A stretch of 64,000 nucleotides of DNA, from positions 45,611,363-45,675,362 of the forward strand of contig CM036756.1 of assembly GCA_020796225.1 (NCBI GenBank), written 5' to 3'. Positions 44,629 to 56,688 of this stretch are shown here, one piece after another. The stretch comes from Arion vulgaris. Lineage: Eukaryota; Mollusca; Gastropoda; Stylommatophora; Arionidae. A program made the translations under genes and the position numbers. Each line of letters begins with the position of its first letter. The stretch's first letter is position 1. The notes under the pieces are model-generated. The model did no database searches. It saw only the letters and a program-made list of their open reading frames with translations, and was not told the DNA's origin.

Positions 44629-45954
44629 GTAAGTATTTATTTTATTGTTGTCATACACACATACTATTTTCCTGTTTCATTTAAGAATATAGAGCTTAGC
44701 TTAGTTTTTATTGAAAATTCAAGTGTTTTGCAATTATCCATGTCCTAGAACATAAGTGTTACATTTAGGGATATGGCGCTTGGTTTAGTTCTGTTGAAAA
44801 TGCAAATGTGTTGCAAACAGAATATTTTAATGTTCTCATTCTTTTCTGTAACAACCATTTTTCTTTGATTTTGAGTTCCTTCTAGAATCTAGATATATCT
44901 ATTTGTTCTCTTCTCTGTCCATGATATACGGAGAACTCTTCTGTAACACTTATATTTAAACACACTTATATGCTTTTTCACTGCTTTGTTAAATGCCCAG
45001 TCTCTATTCTACCCAGCTGAGCATGTTATAATTTGGGGGGAAATTTCAATTTATCGCCAGTTACTATCGCAATACTCTGTCCCTGACACTTTCATTTAGA
45101 TAACAGGAACTGAGCAACTAGGCATAGTGCAGAGACGACGTATGAAGTTGACATGTTTTCTTTCTTTTGTAATTTTCAAATCATTTTTTGAATAAATCTT
45201 TGTTGGCTTCTTTATTGGAACTTTACCAGAAAATAAATAAATTGTTAATTCAACTATCGTACTTTCATTTATGACTTTAAGTATAGTGAATCCTTCCTTG
45301 TTCTGTCATGGTTTAAATTTATAAACTTCATTTTGAACTTCCAAAACTTGTTATTACATTTAAAATTTGCTTCATTTTAAAGTTTAGAAAAACACTGTCT
45401 TGTACTGTAAAAATATGCTCATATTTCACGCCAGAACCACATGAATAACCATAATATGTCAGGTATATATAAACAATATAGCACATGATTGAGTTTAACC
45501 AACTCTTTGACCACCTTTTGTGGAATGAGATACTCATTTCTACATTCGAAAAGAGAATAAAGAGTTTTAAGAACTACACATATTAATAGGAATAACTAAA
45601 CCACAGGAGCATTTTTTCTGTGATTTGCGTGATTAAATTACTGTCTAATTATGGCAAGAAATAACCATGGTCTTAATAATACATATGTGTATGTATAGGG
45701 TGTAACCTCATATTGAGCGGCATTTCTGACAAATCTGATTCTATAGGTTATCTAAGGCAGATGCACATATTTAAAAAAATTGGGAGGCAAATTTTCGGTG
45801 AATATTAATTTTTGGGGGCATTTTAAATATCTGCAAATAGCGAAAGAGATTCTCATGATACTAAGTTGCATGCACAAAGTATCAAGGATAGCCACTCAAT
45901 TCATAAATATATACTGTAGATGGTGAGTCAACAAGGATCGGAAAGTAAGATGGA
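44629..45954. other. Intron 2, first part
   Basis: An 84-bp diverged tandem duplication lies at about 44688-44815 (AGCTTAG.TTAGTT..TTGAAAAT.CAA). There is no further receptor exon. Confidence 0.45.
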
Positions 45955-46510
45955 TGAAATAACATTAGTTATTTTTGCTTTTTGACAAGATTCTGCTGTC
46001 ATCTAACCATCTTTTCCGTGGTCTTTCACCTTCTTTTCTTAAGTTTTGTTGTAGAATACTCTACATTGGAGTTTGGTTGTATTTTTATTAAGTGGCCGAA
46101 CCACTTAATTATTTGTTTCTCAATGTAATTCAAGCAAGGTTCTGTCCCAACTTTCATTCTTATGCTGATGTTGGTGACTGTCTATTCTGAGATGCTGTTG
46201 GTATCGCATTCCACATGTAGTTATTTTTGCAACTGTGCTTTGCTCATTGTCCATGTTTGACTCTGGTAACACAGAGTAAGCATGAAAATGCTGTTGATCA
46301 TCTGTTGTTTAGCTGTCAGGGAGATGTTTAGGTTCCTTAACAATGGGGCTAGCTGGCAAGTTACATCATTTACTTTTTGCACTCTAGCCTCCATCTCTCT
46401 GTCAAACCTTCCATCCATATTTTGTGAATATGCTTCCTATGCATTCTTGTACTTGATTGCTTTTAGTGCCATTAATATGGATGTTTAGTTTATTATGTTT
46501 TCTTATTAAA
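45955..46510 (-). mobile_element. GAA-tailed LINE 3' end, copy 4 (minus), older
   Basis: Colinear with copies 1-3 in minus orientation (CATCTTTTCCGTGGTCTTTC, ATTAAGTGGCCGAACCACTT, CAATGGGGCTAGCTGGCAAG) but with many substitutions and small deletions. The minus-strand block FDREMEARVQKV remains. The GAA tail is not preserved. Confidence 0.85.
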
Positions 46511-46802
46511 TTCATATACAAAGCTAGTACACCTCTAAATCATAGTGACTTCATCTAAACAGTTTAAAAACAAATCTCGTTAAAATCAACCTGACGAAAC
46601 AGTAAATGATAAAACACTTCCAGTTTACACAGAATAAATGCATATGACAGTCCCAAGTCTTTTACAATTTTTGCATGCCTATGATTCCTGTATCTCGCTT
46701 GTTGAACACAATTTATGTTCCACCCAGCATGTGCCAAGTACTATTATGCAATGGTTTGATTCAAAATTATCTTAATCGCAGATATGCGTCATAAATTGTG
46801 AT

Positions 46803-47115
46803 TACAATATGCAACAGTACATTGTTTCCGTATTATTGTTTATTTCCGTGTTATTATTATATAAACAATCTGTTAAAAAATGTGAACAATGTGGCACAGA
46901 CTGTTAGTATTATTATAGTTTTAGATTTAGTAACGAACATACACATGCATAGAAAAGAGACTTACAATATGCACAGTACATTGTTTCCATTATTGTTTAT
47001 TTCTGTTATATTATATAAACAATTGTTAAAAATGTGAACAATGTGGAAGACTGTTAGTATTATTATAGTTTAGATTAGTAACGAACATAAAATGCATAGA
47101 AAGAGACAGAAATTA
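46803..47115. repeat. 165-bp tandem duplication with homopolymer-loss differences
   Basis: Copies at about 46803-46962 and 46968-47115 share CAATATGCA.CAGTACATTG and GACTGTTAGTATTATTATAG. Most differences are one- to few-base losses in the second copy (for example TTTTAGATTTAG to TTTAGATTAG, GAAAAGAG to GAAAGAG). Confidence 0.9.
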
Positions 47116-47899
47116 CCATAGAAATAAGGTACTATATGTATGATATGTACCTGATTACTAGCTGCTTTGTGAGTTTCTTTGTAGTTTCTACTCTTATTGA
47201 AGAAAGATTATAATTTACAGGTAAACTTAAATAATATGTTGGAAACCTGCACAAAATTATTGTGTCATCATCATCAGCATCATTCTTCTCCTCATCATTC
47301 TTCTCCTCCTCATCATTCTCCTTATATCATCATTATGAGGTGTCGATCCTGAGGACTTTGACGACCGTGCATCCTTACAACTCAGCTGCTAGGAGTATAC
47401 ACTCATAAATGCGCAATACCGCCCCCACATCCCCAAAGTTATCACAATATACACACACATAGAGCCTGACACTTCATTTTTTTTAAAACTCGGAATTGTA
47501 GTTGAAATCGGAAACTCAGACGGAACAAGAAACTCTATGATAATATTAATTGTTATTGATGTGTCCGATACTAGTATTTTCACTGCTAATAGCTTTGTTG
47601 TTTTCCTAGACAAGATTGCTCTTTAGGATTCAGCCGAAAGCATCGGATAAAATAGCGAAAACAACCCAATTAGCGTGTTTCAGCTGGAAGAGGCCCACAT
47701 AATAATATTGAATGAGCTGACATCAACTGATTTAACTAACACAATCGTTACCTAATAGTAATATTCTGCTCATGACAAACAGATGTCCCTTGTCAGATGA
47801 AAACTAGGAGGATATGGATATGGAAACAAGGTGATGTTTGTATGGAGAAGAGGAAATCAACCCGTTTTCATACCATAAGGTATATTGGAGAATACTATG
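47116..47899. other. Unassigned intronic sequence with a TCATCATTCTTCTCC-rich patch
   Basis: Low-complexity CATCATTCTTCTCCTC repeats at about 47262-47335. No gene recognised. Confidence 0.4.
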
Positions 47900-48125
47900 T
47901 TAGACCCGTATTATGTTTTTTTTTATACCATCGACACACGGTGGGTGATGTGGTCAACATTACACCGGTCGCCTTTGCATTTCAGTGTTTGTCTGGAACC
48001 TAATTGAGGCTGGGTCGACCTGAGAACCTTTACGGTCGGAAACAAATTCTCATCCACTGTGGAATGAAACCCGGACGTGCCTACGATGCAAGTGCGCTAA
48101 CCACATCACTTTCGCGGCTCTTGTA
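47900..48125 (-). mobile_element. SINE family A copy, minus strand
   Basis: The minus strand starts GAGCCGCGAAAGTGATGTGG with an A-box-like GTGGTTAGCGC and a B-box-like CCGGGTTTCATTCC. It then has the GGTCGACCCAGCCTCAATT core and CACACGGTGGGTGATGTGG (plus-strand text) and ends in a T/A-rich tail. It is the best-preserved second copy of the 2774 family. Confidence 0.75.
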
Positions 48126-48154
48126 TGTATAAACACAAACAAATAACAGTGTTT

Positions 48155-48451
48155 TTTATCATTTAATAATGACACTCACAGACAGGAAACAGTCAGTCAT
48201 CACAAACTGAAATTGAAATCAGCTTCAGCTAATCAGAGAGTGAATTAAAGATAATTATTAAAATAGATAGCACAGACTCGTCTAGTTAGAGACATACGTG
48301 TGCTGAAAGATACAATGTAGCAGTGTTTTCATCCAAGGTTTATGTACGGAAAGTAACACAGAGTACACATTATACACTACATATATGTACAAATTATTGA
48401 AGTATATTAGAATACTGACACCTCCTCAAAATAGAACTTTAGGCATTAGAT
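48155..48451. repeat. Inverted repeat, left arm (about 290 bp)
   Basis: Reverse complement of 51720-51998 with few mismatches (GACACTCACAGACAGGAAAC opposite GTTTCCTGTCTGTGAGTGTC). The spacing is about 3.3 kb. Two opposite copies of an unidentified repeat family are the simplest reading. Confidence 0.93.
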
Positions 48452-50225
48452 GACCGACAACAAACAAGCATTCAAAATCCACTTGATCATTGATGAATTT
48501 TATGTGGAACATTCATTCATGTGCTAAGCATTCTGGCAAAGCCGACGATCAACATTCATAATTGACTCCTTAGAGCTGTCTACCAGTTCTAAGTTGTATT
48601 TCTCTGTGCCTGCAATATTTAATTGTCCAGTATCTACTGTCATTGATGTCCTCTATGTTTTTATTAAAAGTACGTATCTTACTTCACAAACTACCAACAA
48701 ACTCTAATGATACATAAAATTAATTTCTTGTATGTTTTGTTTTTGCAATTTGTTTAATAGCCATATCCTTGCTCAGTAATTTCTGATAGGAGGTCTGTAT
48801 TAGTTGTCTACAATATTCTTTACATTCATCTACAAAACCATATATCTGTAGCCTTCAATAAACGCTTTGTGTTTGTTATAGTCATATAGTCATACATTAT
48901 TGTCAGTAGATGATATTTGTACTTTGATATTCCTGTAAGACACGCCCCATCTAATATCTTTGTAGTTTCAGAGAAAAAAACTAAGAGTAGTTGAAAGCTT
49001 TGGTCACAGCCCCCTGAAACATAAAACCGATATCACGTGGAAATTCCCGGAAAATACCCTTTTCACGCCACGTCACCTTTGCATTCCAGTATTGTTAGAT
49101 TTATTGATTTATTTTTAAAACATCAACTTGCGGAAACAAGGTTTATATTTATATCGCAAATTAAATTTAATATCAAGGAATATCAGTATTATTAAACACT
49201 TCTAATCAATAAATAACAATGAGCTCTTAGAATCGTATAAAACTGCAATATAGCTAACACTGTTCTATCAAACATATATACAAGTCGGTAGACTCAACAA
49301 CGGGAATTTCCGATATCAACTGATAATTTGTTTCCACTGAACTGATATTGTTTCATGTGGGCCATCATGTGGCTTTGGTGATTTCTGTGTGACAAAGTCC
49401 ATTAATGTTGAAATCAGATGTAATTGAAGAGCATGTTATGACTTTCTGCAGTTACCAAGTTGCCACTGCTGTAATTTCTACTATACGCAGACTGAAAGCA
49501 AGTTTTGAGGCACTGAATTTTAGAATACTATGTGGTACTCTTTGATTTAAAAATGTATGAGAATTTTATTATGTTTCGCATCAGAGCACTATTTCATATA
49601 TCAGAATTTGCAGAGTTGCAAGCTGTGTTTTATAAATTCATTTGATTTATTCTACACAATTATACCCAAATGGCATCAAACGGATCTTGCAAATAGTTTT
49701 CTTGAAATATACATTTTAGCGTTTGGGGTATCTTATAGGAGAATTGATTATACCCGAATGGTTTGTTAGGTGGTTTGTCGTATTTTGAGAGTTAAACAAA
49801 TATGACGAGTATTACGTCATTGTGCAACAAGTTGAGTTGCAAATACCACATGAACACAGTGTTAAAAAATGTCTCATTTAGTCTATTCTATACCCATGGA
49901 GCCTTTGCATTATTTTCTATATGCCGAATACAGTACAAACGCGCGCGCGCATACACATGCACACACTCTCACTCTCTTTCTGTGGGCTGTGAGTTGGGTC
50001 TTGTTCAGCCCTGACGTTGACCTTGATCTGTCATCTTATTTGCTGCGTCTGAGGTCCCAAGAGTGGAAATTTATTTTTATTGTCTAATTTACGTTGATTA
50101 ATCTATGGCTTCAGTTTTTTTGGGGAGTTTTATATAAACGAGCTAAAAACTGATAATCTAACTTTCAAATGCTAATAAAATGTGCAGTACTCTTGAAATC
50201 TCAAACATGTTCCACCCTTACGGTA
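48452..50225. other. Unassigned intronic sequence
   Basis: A CG/CA-rich short patch lies at 49941-49965. No family or exon recognised. Confidence 0.4.
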
Positions 50226-50800
50226 TTAATAATAATAATAATAATAATTCCTCTCGTACCGTTATACGTTACATAGGGCCTGCAAGTAATTTCTCCATAC
50301 CGCTCTATCCTGGGCAACTCGCTCAATCTCCTCCATGGAACTGGAAAACGCCCTGATCTTTCTCTGCGCTCTCTCGAGAAACAAGCCTTTATTCGACTTT
50401 CTCAGGGTCTCCCTTAAGGTCGACCTTCTCTTCTCTTCAACCCTTTGCATACCCAACTTTTCAATGGTCCCTGCTTTGATATTTCTCTTTTGATCATCTT
50501 CTCCTCAAGTTGTGTCGGCCTCTAGACATACATCTCCATCTTCTCTTTCTTATATACAGTTGTCATCTAGTAAGGTTGATCTCATGTGTGTAACATGTTC
50601 TCTGTATGTTGCATCACTTCTCCTGAATTTTTTTTCTGTTCCAAATTTTCTATCTTAATATTTTTCGACTAAAAGACATTATCTATTTTTCAAATCAAGC
50701 ATTCAACTTGCTTTCTATATCTTTAGTCATTTTCCAACTCTCGCTGGCATATGTTAGGATTGATACAACATTTGAATTGAAAATACCTTACGGTATTACG
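50226..50800 (-). mobile_element. LINE 3' half, minus strand, with (ATT)n tail
   Basis: The minus strand reads VVSILTYASESWKMTKDIES (about 50705-50770). Much later it has the C-terminal KSNKGLFLERAQRKIRAFSS with MEEIERVAQDRAVWRNYLQA next and a stop near 50262. It is followed by an AAT/ATT repeat tail at 50226-50249. Most of the middle is frameshifted. Confidence 0.7.
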
Positions 50801-51719
50801 TTCTGTGATATTACCTTTTTTATAAACACTTTCTTCTATCGTACATGCTAGTTGTATAATCTTCTAGTATACTCGACATAACTTTGACTATCTCATGCTG
50901 ACTTCATATGTCAGTAACATACAGAAGTCTGACATAATCTATCAGTATAAAGTTAACATACGTAAAATACTTAGTTGTTGTGCATTATCTCACTCGGTCT
51001 GTTTTGATAATATCAACATCATAACTTTATCAGTGTTTCTAGTTTTTTGTAACTGTAATATCATGAGGAACTTGACGCTCAAACTTGCAGAACTAATAAT
51101 TTAAAATCAGTATGAATGCTCCTACCTGTAACTACAAAAACTATAAATGTCCCCCTTCCCTTCAATTGTCTGATAAATTTTAATACAATGGATTCCCAGT
51201 GCGGTCTGAAATCTCATCTCTACAATTTAATTGACTTGAAAATTATTTCTCATATAAATTGACACTTTTTAAAAAGGTGTTTTCCTGAACAACTGTATAG
51301 AATCCGCTTTTGAGCCCTTATGTATTTAGGGAGCCCCCTATATGATATGTACCTTTCAGCAAGCGGAAAGTATGAGAAATAGAGAACTGACACAATAGTT
51401 CCGGAGGAGGTTTCTAATTTTCCTCACTTCAGATACTTCGGGTACCCATTTAGAGCTACAAGGCTGGGGATATAATTCTAACAGGAATTGAACACCGTCC
51501 GTTGGTGTACAAATACAGTTCCCTGTCACTGATCGTATCCTTTACTTGGGGATCTAAATTACAAATACTTTTGAAGTTGAAGTAAGGCTCACATGAATAA
51601 CGAGGGACATTGGTGATAAGGAAAGAAAACCTTCACACAAAAATGTAGTCAGAAGTCCTGAATTCATGGCGGAAAAAAGCACTTTTAAAAAAAAATAAAA
51701 TAAAATACGCCATGGCGCT
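50801..51719. other. Unassigned intronic sequence
   Basis: Nothing recognised. Confidence 0.35.
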
Positions 51720-52002
51720 ACATCTAATGCCTAAAGTTCTATTTGCAGGAGGTGTCAGTATTCTAATATACTTCAATAATGTGTACATATATGTAGTGTA
51801 TAATGTGTACTCTGTGTTACTTTCCGTACACAAACCTTTGGGCGAAAACACTGCTACATTGTATCTTTCAGCACACGTATGTCTCTAACTAGACGAGTCT
51901 GTGCTATCTATTTTAATAATTATCTTTAATTCACTCTCTGATTAGCTGAAGCTGATTTCAGTTTGTGATGACTGACTGTTTCCTGTCTGTGAGTGTCTAG
52001 CC
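51720..52002. repeat. Inverted repeat, right arm
   Basis: Reverse complement of the 48155 arm. The hAT at 52003-56659 is inserted in it: the arm's last bases resume after the hAT at 56660-56688 (CATTATCAAATGATAA against the left arm's CATTATTAAATGATAA once reverse-complemented). Confidence 0.92.
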
Positions 52003-52254
52003 CATAGGTTCCCAACGGCGGTACCGCCCACCGGGGGCGTGAGAAGTTGGAAGGGGGCGCTGGATTGAAAAGTGAATTTTGGAGAGCGTTGAAGACCATG
52101 CGCCGCCCCCCTAAACTGAAAATTCAAAGTCACGCGAGTCCTGCACACACCCAACGATTAATAGTGCAATAGACATAATCTATGCATATTGTACCAGGTC
52201 GGAATCAAAGAAGAAATTTAGACACTATGATGTCGAGTATTTGAATTAGGTTTT

Positions 52255-53032
52255 ATTCAATCACTCACAAACAAGACATTACCAATGTGTCTGAATTTTC
52301 CACAAGATGTTTTCACATAAAGCTATGAAACCATCGCGATTAGAAGAACATGTGAGCAAAATGCATTCTGGCAGAAAAGATGCAAATGTATCTTATGTTC
52401 AAGATTAGAGGTCAACATTCGAGATGTCTAACTTTGGCTGGTATAGTTTTGGCGGCAGCAAAACAAGAAAATGACGGGTGTCCTCTTCATGCAAAATGTC
52501 CTTACTTATGGCTAAATCTGAAAAACCTCACACTATTGGCGAAGAATTGATACTCCCAGCGGTGAGTGAGGTTCTGCGTTCTGTACTACATACGCCGCGG
52601 TCTGAAATAATTTTTAAGTCTCATTGAGAAATGACAAAGTGTAGAAATGAATCGTCGAAATGATGTTTTGACGACTACTTTTGAAGTTTTTTTATAACTT
52701 GGTGCGTCTTCTTTACCAACAAATGAGTCTTTACCTCTGGCGTACGTTCGTTTCATAAAAGATGAAAACATTTGTCAAGAACTATTATTTGCAAGAACAT
52801 TAGAAACGGTCAATAAAGAAAAATCTATATTTGACGTATTGGAATACCATTTTTAAGGTATGAGAATTCCGTTGAATAATATCTTATCTGCTGCCGGTGG
52901 TGCTCTGGCAGTGGCTGGACGCTACAGCCAGTTGATTTCATATTTGAAAAAACTGTCCCAAATGTAGTCGCCGTGCGCCGTGAAAATGAGCGGCAGGAAA
53001 ATCTTGCAGATCAAAATCCACCAGACTCAAGA
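52255..53032 (+). pseudogene. hAT transposase, N-terminal and middle part
   Basis: Fragments in order are KPSRLEEHVSKMHSGRKD (BED zinc-finger-end region, about 52329), then SEKPHTIGEELILPAVSEVL (about 52518-52580). DGAxAVxGR-like GGALAVAGRYSQLISYLKK and VPNVVAVRRENERQENLA (about 52895-53015) follow. These are landmarks of the ZBED5/SCAND3-type hAT transposases, which bind DNA through a BED finger and carry an RNase-H-fold core. Stops and frameshifts are frequent. It breaks at about 53033, where the LINE begins. Confidence 0.75.
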
Positions 53033-53034
53033 GA

Positions 53035-56000
53035 TTCAACATAATCCGCTGGAACGCTGAGGACATTTACTCCAAAAAGCAGGCCATAGCAGTGAAAATA
53101 GATCTTGCATGTATTCAGAAAACACATCAACCCCTTCCCTCCCCCACAGATTCTCTGTCCGAGGTTATCAGTTATACAGATAAGGCCACACGGAGGAGGG
53201 GGGCCTCATACGCGTGAGCAACAAATACACCATGAAACAGATAGAAGTCAGCACAAATGGGGAAACAGAAATCATAGGAATTGGCATCTTTGTAGACATC
53301 TAACAGATTCGACCTAACAGAGCCCATATGCTGGAAACCATAACTGATCAATACAAACTGTCTAGTAGTGGGAGATTTTAACAGTCACTCCAGAAAGGTA
53401 GGGCTACCAAGACACCAATGTAAAAATGGTGGGAGGAGTAAAACAGTGGGAAATAGATAACAACCTTCAGCTCAGGAATGGACTCGATTACCCACCAACC
53501 TTCTATTCCAGAAGACAGAAAAATATATCCCACAGACCTAGTCTTTGCCACCGGTGACATAGCCCACAACTTGAATCGAACCTTCATGGAACAGCTAAGA
53601 GACAATGACCACAAACCTGTCAAGCTCTCCTTGAAGATTAGATTTCACCCAAGTCCAAAAATAATGACCCAGTGGAACTACAAAAGAGTTGGCTGGGCAC
53701 AGTTTGCGAGGCTCAGCGACATCTACTTTGACCCCATAAATACCCACCAAAAAGATAAGGAACATGACATACCTACTTAACATATCCATTTTGAGGGCAG
53801 GAAGAGAATAAATTCCTAGAGATGCTAGAAGAGACTACAAATCTTATTGGTCAGAAGAGGTCCAAAATGTTGAAGAGAAAGTGAGTCAGACCAGAGAAAG
53901 AGTAGAAACTGAGCAGAGCATAGACAGCTACATAGCACTCAAGGCAGCATCGGCTTAATATAGGAGAGCAGTTAAGAAAGCCGCAAGGCAGAGCTGAAGA
54001 AACAAGACGTCTCAACATGGACAGAGGTGAGTCGAAGAAGCATTCCAGGGTCTTAACCTTAAGAAGTCACCAGGAAAGGATGGCATCACAAATGAGATGC
54101 TCATTAACCTAGGCAAGAAAGTCAAGAAAAAGCTGCTAAAAGTTTTGAATGCGAGTTGGAAAGTGGCAGAAATACACAGTGAATGGAAAGAAGCTATCAC
54201 AGTTCCCAATCTAACACAAGGAAAAGACAGATTCGATCCAAGCAATCGTAGACCAATTTGCCTCTTTAGGTGTGTTGGAAAAGTGATGGAGAGGCTTCTC
54301 AATAGAAGACTCATGTGGCAACTGGAGCAAAAACAATTGATACTACTACAGCAGAGTGGATTCAGTCAGCATGGATCAACAGAAGACCAAGTAACTTACA
54401 TTGCACAGGAGATCGAAAGTGGATTTCAAGAAAAGAAACATACACTAACGGTATGGGTTGACATGGAGAAGGCTTTCGACAGGGTCTGGAGAGATTGAAC
54501 TGAAAATCAAACTGCTCAAACTCGGAATCAAAAGACGCATTTATATCTGGATATGTCACTATCTGGTAAATAGAACAGCCGAAGTATATGACTAGGAAAA
54601 AATATAAAAACATAGCAGGAAGGCAATCATCGAACACGTTGTTCCCCAAGGAGGTGTCCCGTCTCCCACGCTACTTCTAGTTTTTATAAATGATTATGGA
54701 AGATATCCCCAACAGATTGCATGGTGCAATGTACGCTGATGATCTGGCACTGTGGACACGAGAAGAATCAATAGCAGTAGCCACCTCAAGGATGCAAGAT
54801 TTAATTTAATAGCTAGAAAAATATACCAGATCTAGACTGCCCTTTATAAATGAAAATTCTTCAGCCTATCCAAGAAGAAGAAACAAATGCTCAAACTCAC
54901 GTTCAATGACCACCTACTCTCAATGGACGAATGTCCAACATATATGGGAATCATGATGGACAGCAGGCAGACGGGGAAAACACAGATACATCTAGGGAAA
55001 AAGAAAAGAAGAGACTGGGGATCGTTAACAAATTAGCAGGCACAAACAGGAGTGCGGGTTGTAGCATTCCAAAAACGATTTACCCTGGGAGAGTTTGACC
55101 AGTACGTTAAGTATGGCAGAGCAGTCTGGGTCATAATCTCCAAGACACACTTAATAAAGCTAAACCGAGTGTTAAGTCAGGCACGGATCATCACTGAAAC
55201 AAGTCTACCCCATAGAATTACTGGAAACGGCTATATGAGTTCAACCATTGGAAGACAGAATGAACATGAAAGTACTTCAACGAGGAGAAAAATGCAAGAG
55301 ACTGATGAACCATCCAAAGCACCCCCAAATAAACAGCTACGGTAGGGGCAGATTGAAAAGGAGTAGCTTTATGGCAAACTCCAAAGAGCTTACCCACGCA
55401 GACCCAATATTATCACTGGCTCAACCAAGACACATACAACCAGCCAGTACATCTCCTCCCTGGTCATGTAGGTTCCCAGAGCTGGATGCCCTCAATGCAG
55501 CTGCAAAATGGCACTACAACATATGAAACAAATACATGGAATAATGGCGCTTTTGGTCTGCTATCTCAGCAGTGAAATCTGAAAGGAACACTGAACTAAG
55601 TGATCTCAGATCAACCGTAGCCCAGTTGGCCCATGATTCCGAGAGTGTAGTAATCCAGTGGATACCCTCATACTGCAAGCTCAAGGGGAATGAAGATGCT
55701 GGTAGACTAGCTAAAGAGGGAGCAAGGATGTCTCAAGATGACAACCTGGTCAGCTAGGAAGAAGCAAAAACCATCGTCAGAGGGAACTACACAACAAAGT
55801 GGGAAAAATAACACACACAACACAACAAGCATGATAGATATTACGAACTGCCCAGAAGAGACCATATTATCATACTTCGCCTCCGGATGGGTCACAACAG
55901 AATAAGAACAGAACTAGATTCAAGATAGGCACAAACGACCTATGCCTCTGTGGTTTGACGAATATGACGACAGAGCACGTCCTATAGAACTGCCACCAGT

Positions 56001-56125
56001 ATGCAGACCTGAGAAGAAAGAGGTGACCCACTTACACCAGCATCCAAGAAAACTATATGGCGTGGCTGATAGATGCCTTTATTAGAGAATCCGAAATCCC
56101 AGTCTAGTGAGCACGCAGAGGAAGA
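53035..56125 (+). mobile_element. I-type LINE with endonuclease, RT and RNase H, nested in the hAT
   Basis: Endonuclease start: IIRWNAEDIYSKKQAIAVKI then ACIQKTH, with VVGDFNSHS at about 53355. RT: KKSPGKDGITNEMLINLG (about 54062), DRFDPSNRRPICLFRCVGK, QSGFSQHGSTEDQ, VDMEKAFDRVWRD (about 54460-54498), and the catalytic YADDLALW at 54732-54755. RNase H remnant: VIQWIPSYCKLKGNEDAGRL followed by AKEGA (about 55640-55720). A tail with GAGGAAGAAG ends it near 56125. At about 3.1 kb it covers almost the whole ORF2 but has many stops and frameshifts. The RNase H points to the I clade over RTE. Confidence 0.85.
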
Positions 56126-56211
56126 AGAAACAGAAAATCTACAAATAACAGAATTATTTCTGTAGGAAGAGTTGATAGAATTGCCAAAACATGAAGAGAT
56201 GAAATGGAAAA

Positions 56212-56466
56212 TTGAATAATGGATATCAAGAATTGTGTTTACAAAGTTCAATTCAATATTATATCAACCTAATGGGCTGCAGTAAGAAGTTGTTTATTGT
56301 ATTCCCATCACCATATTTAGCTGAAAGAGGAGGGGTCACCAGACTATTCACAAAGAAACGAAACAGATTGTCAATAGAGGATTGCGGCGATTACAAATTA
56401 TTGATGACAGAAATGTCACCAAACATCGAAAAATTAGTTTCATCACATCTAGTTCAGCTCCAATAA
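56212..56466 (+). pseudogene. hAT transposase, C-terminal part
   Basis: The 84-codon frame carries FPSPYLAERGGVTRLFTKKR, then NRLSIEDCGDYKLLMTEMSP and NIEKLVSSH. This is the C-terminal end of ZBED5/SCAND3-type transposases ('FPSxYLxExGFS...KxRNRLxxxxxGDLRLxLTxxxPDIxKL'). The transposase stretch between the break at 53033 and this point (several hundred residues in relatives) is missing, so a deletion accompanied or followed the LINE insertion. The first ~30 residues may be LINE-tail or junction sequence. Confidence 0.8.
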
Positions 56467-56688
56467 ATACATTATAACATAAATTGTGTCAATGATACTG
56501 TGAGGAATATAGTAATATTGGTATTATCTTCTAATAAAATAACTGAAAAATATGTCCTTTTTTCAATTTATAGTATGTACAATATAGTTTACCCAAGGGG
56601 GCGGTAGCGAATTATTCACTGAAAAAGGGGCGCTCATTCAAAAAAGGTTGGGAACCTATGGTGTAGCCCCATTATCAAATGATAACAA

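Larger units (their letters stand above)
52003..56659 (+). mobile_element. hAT element with 8-bp target duplication, split by a LINE
   Basis: Terminal inverted repeats CATAGGTTCCCAAC (14 bp, perfect) lie at 52003-52016 and, inverted, at 56646-56659. Target duplications GTCTAGCC (51995-52002) and GTGTAGCC (56660-56667) differ by one base. It contains N-terminal and C-terminal pieces of a ZBED-type hAT transposase with an I-type LINE between them. Confidence 0.93.
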
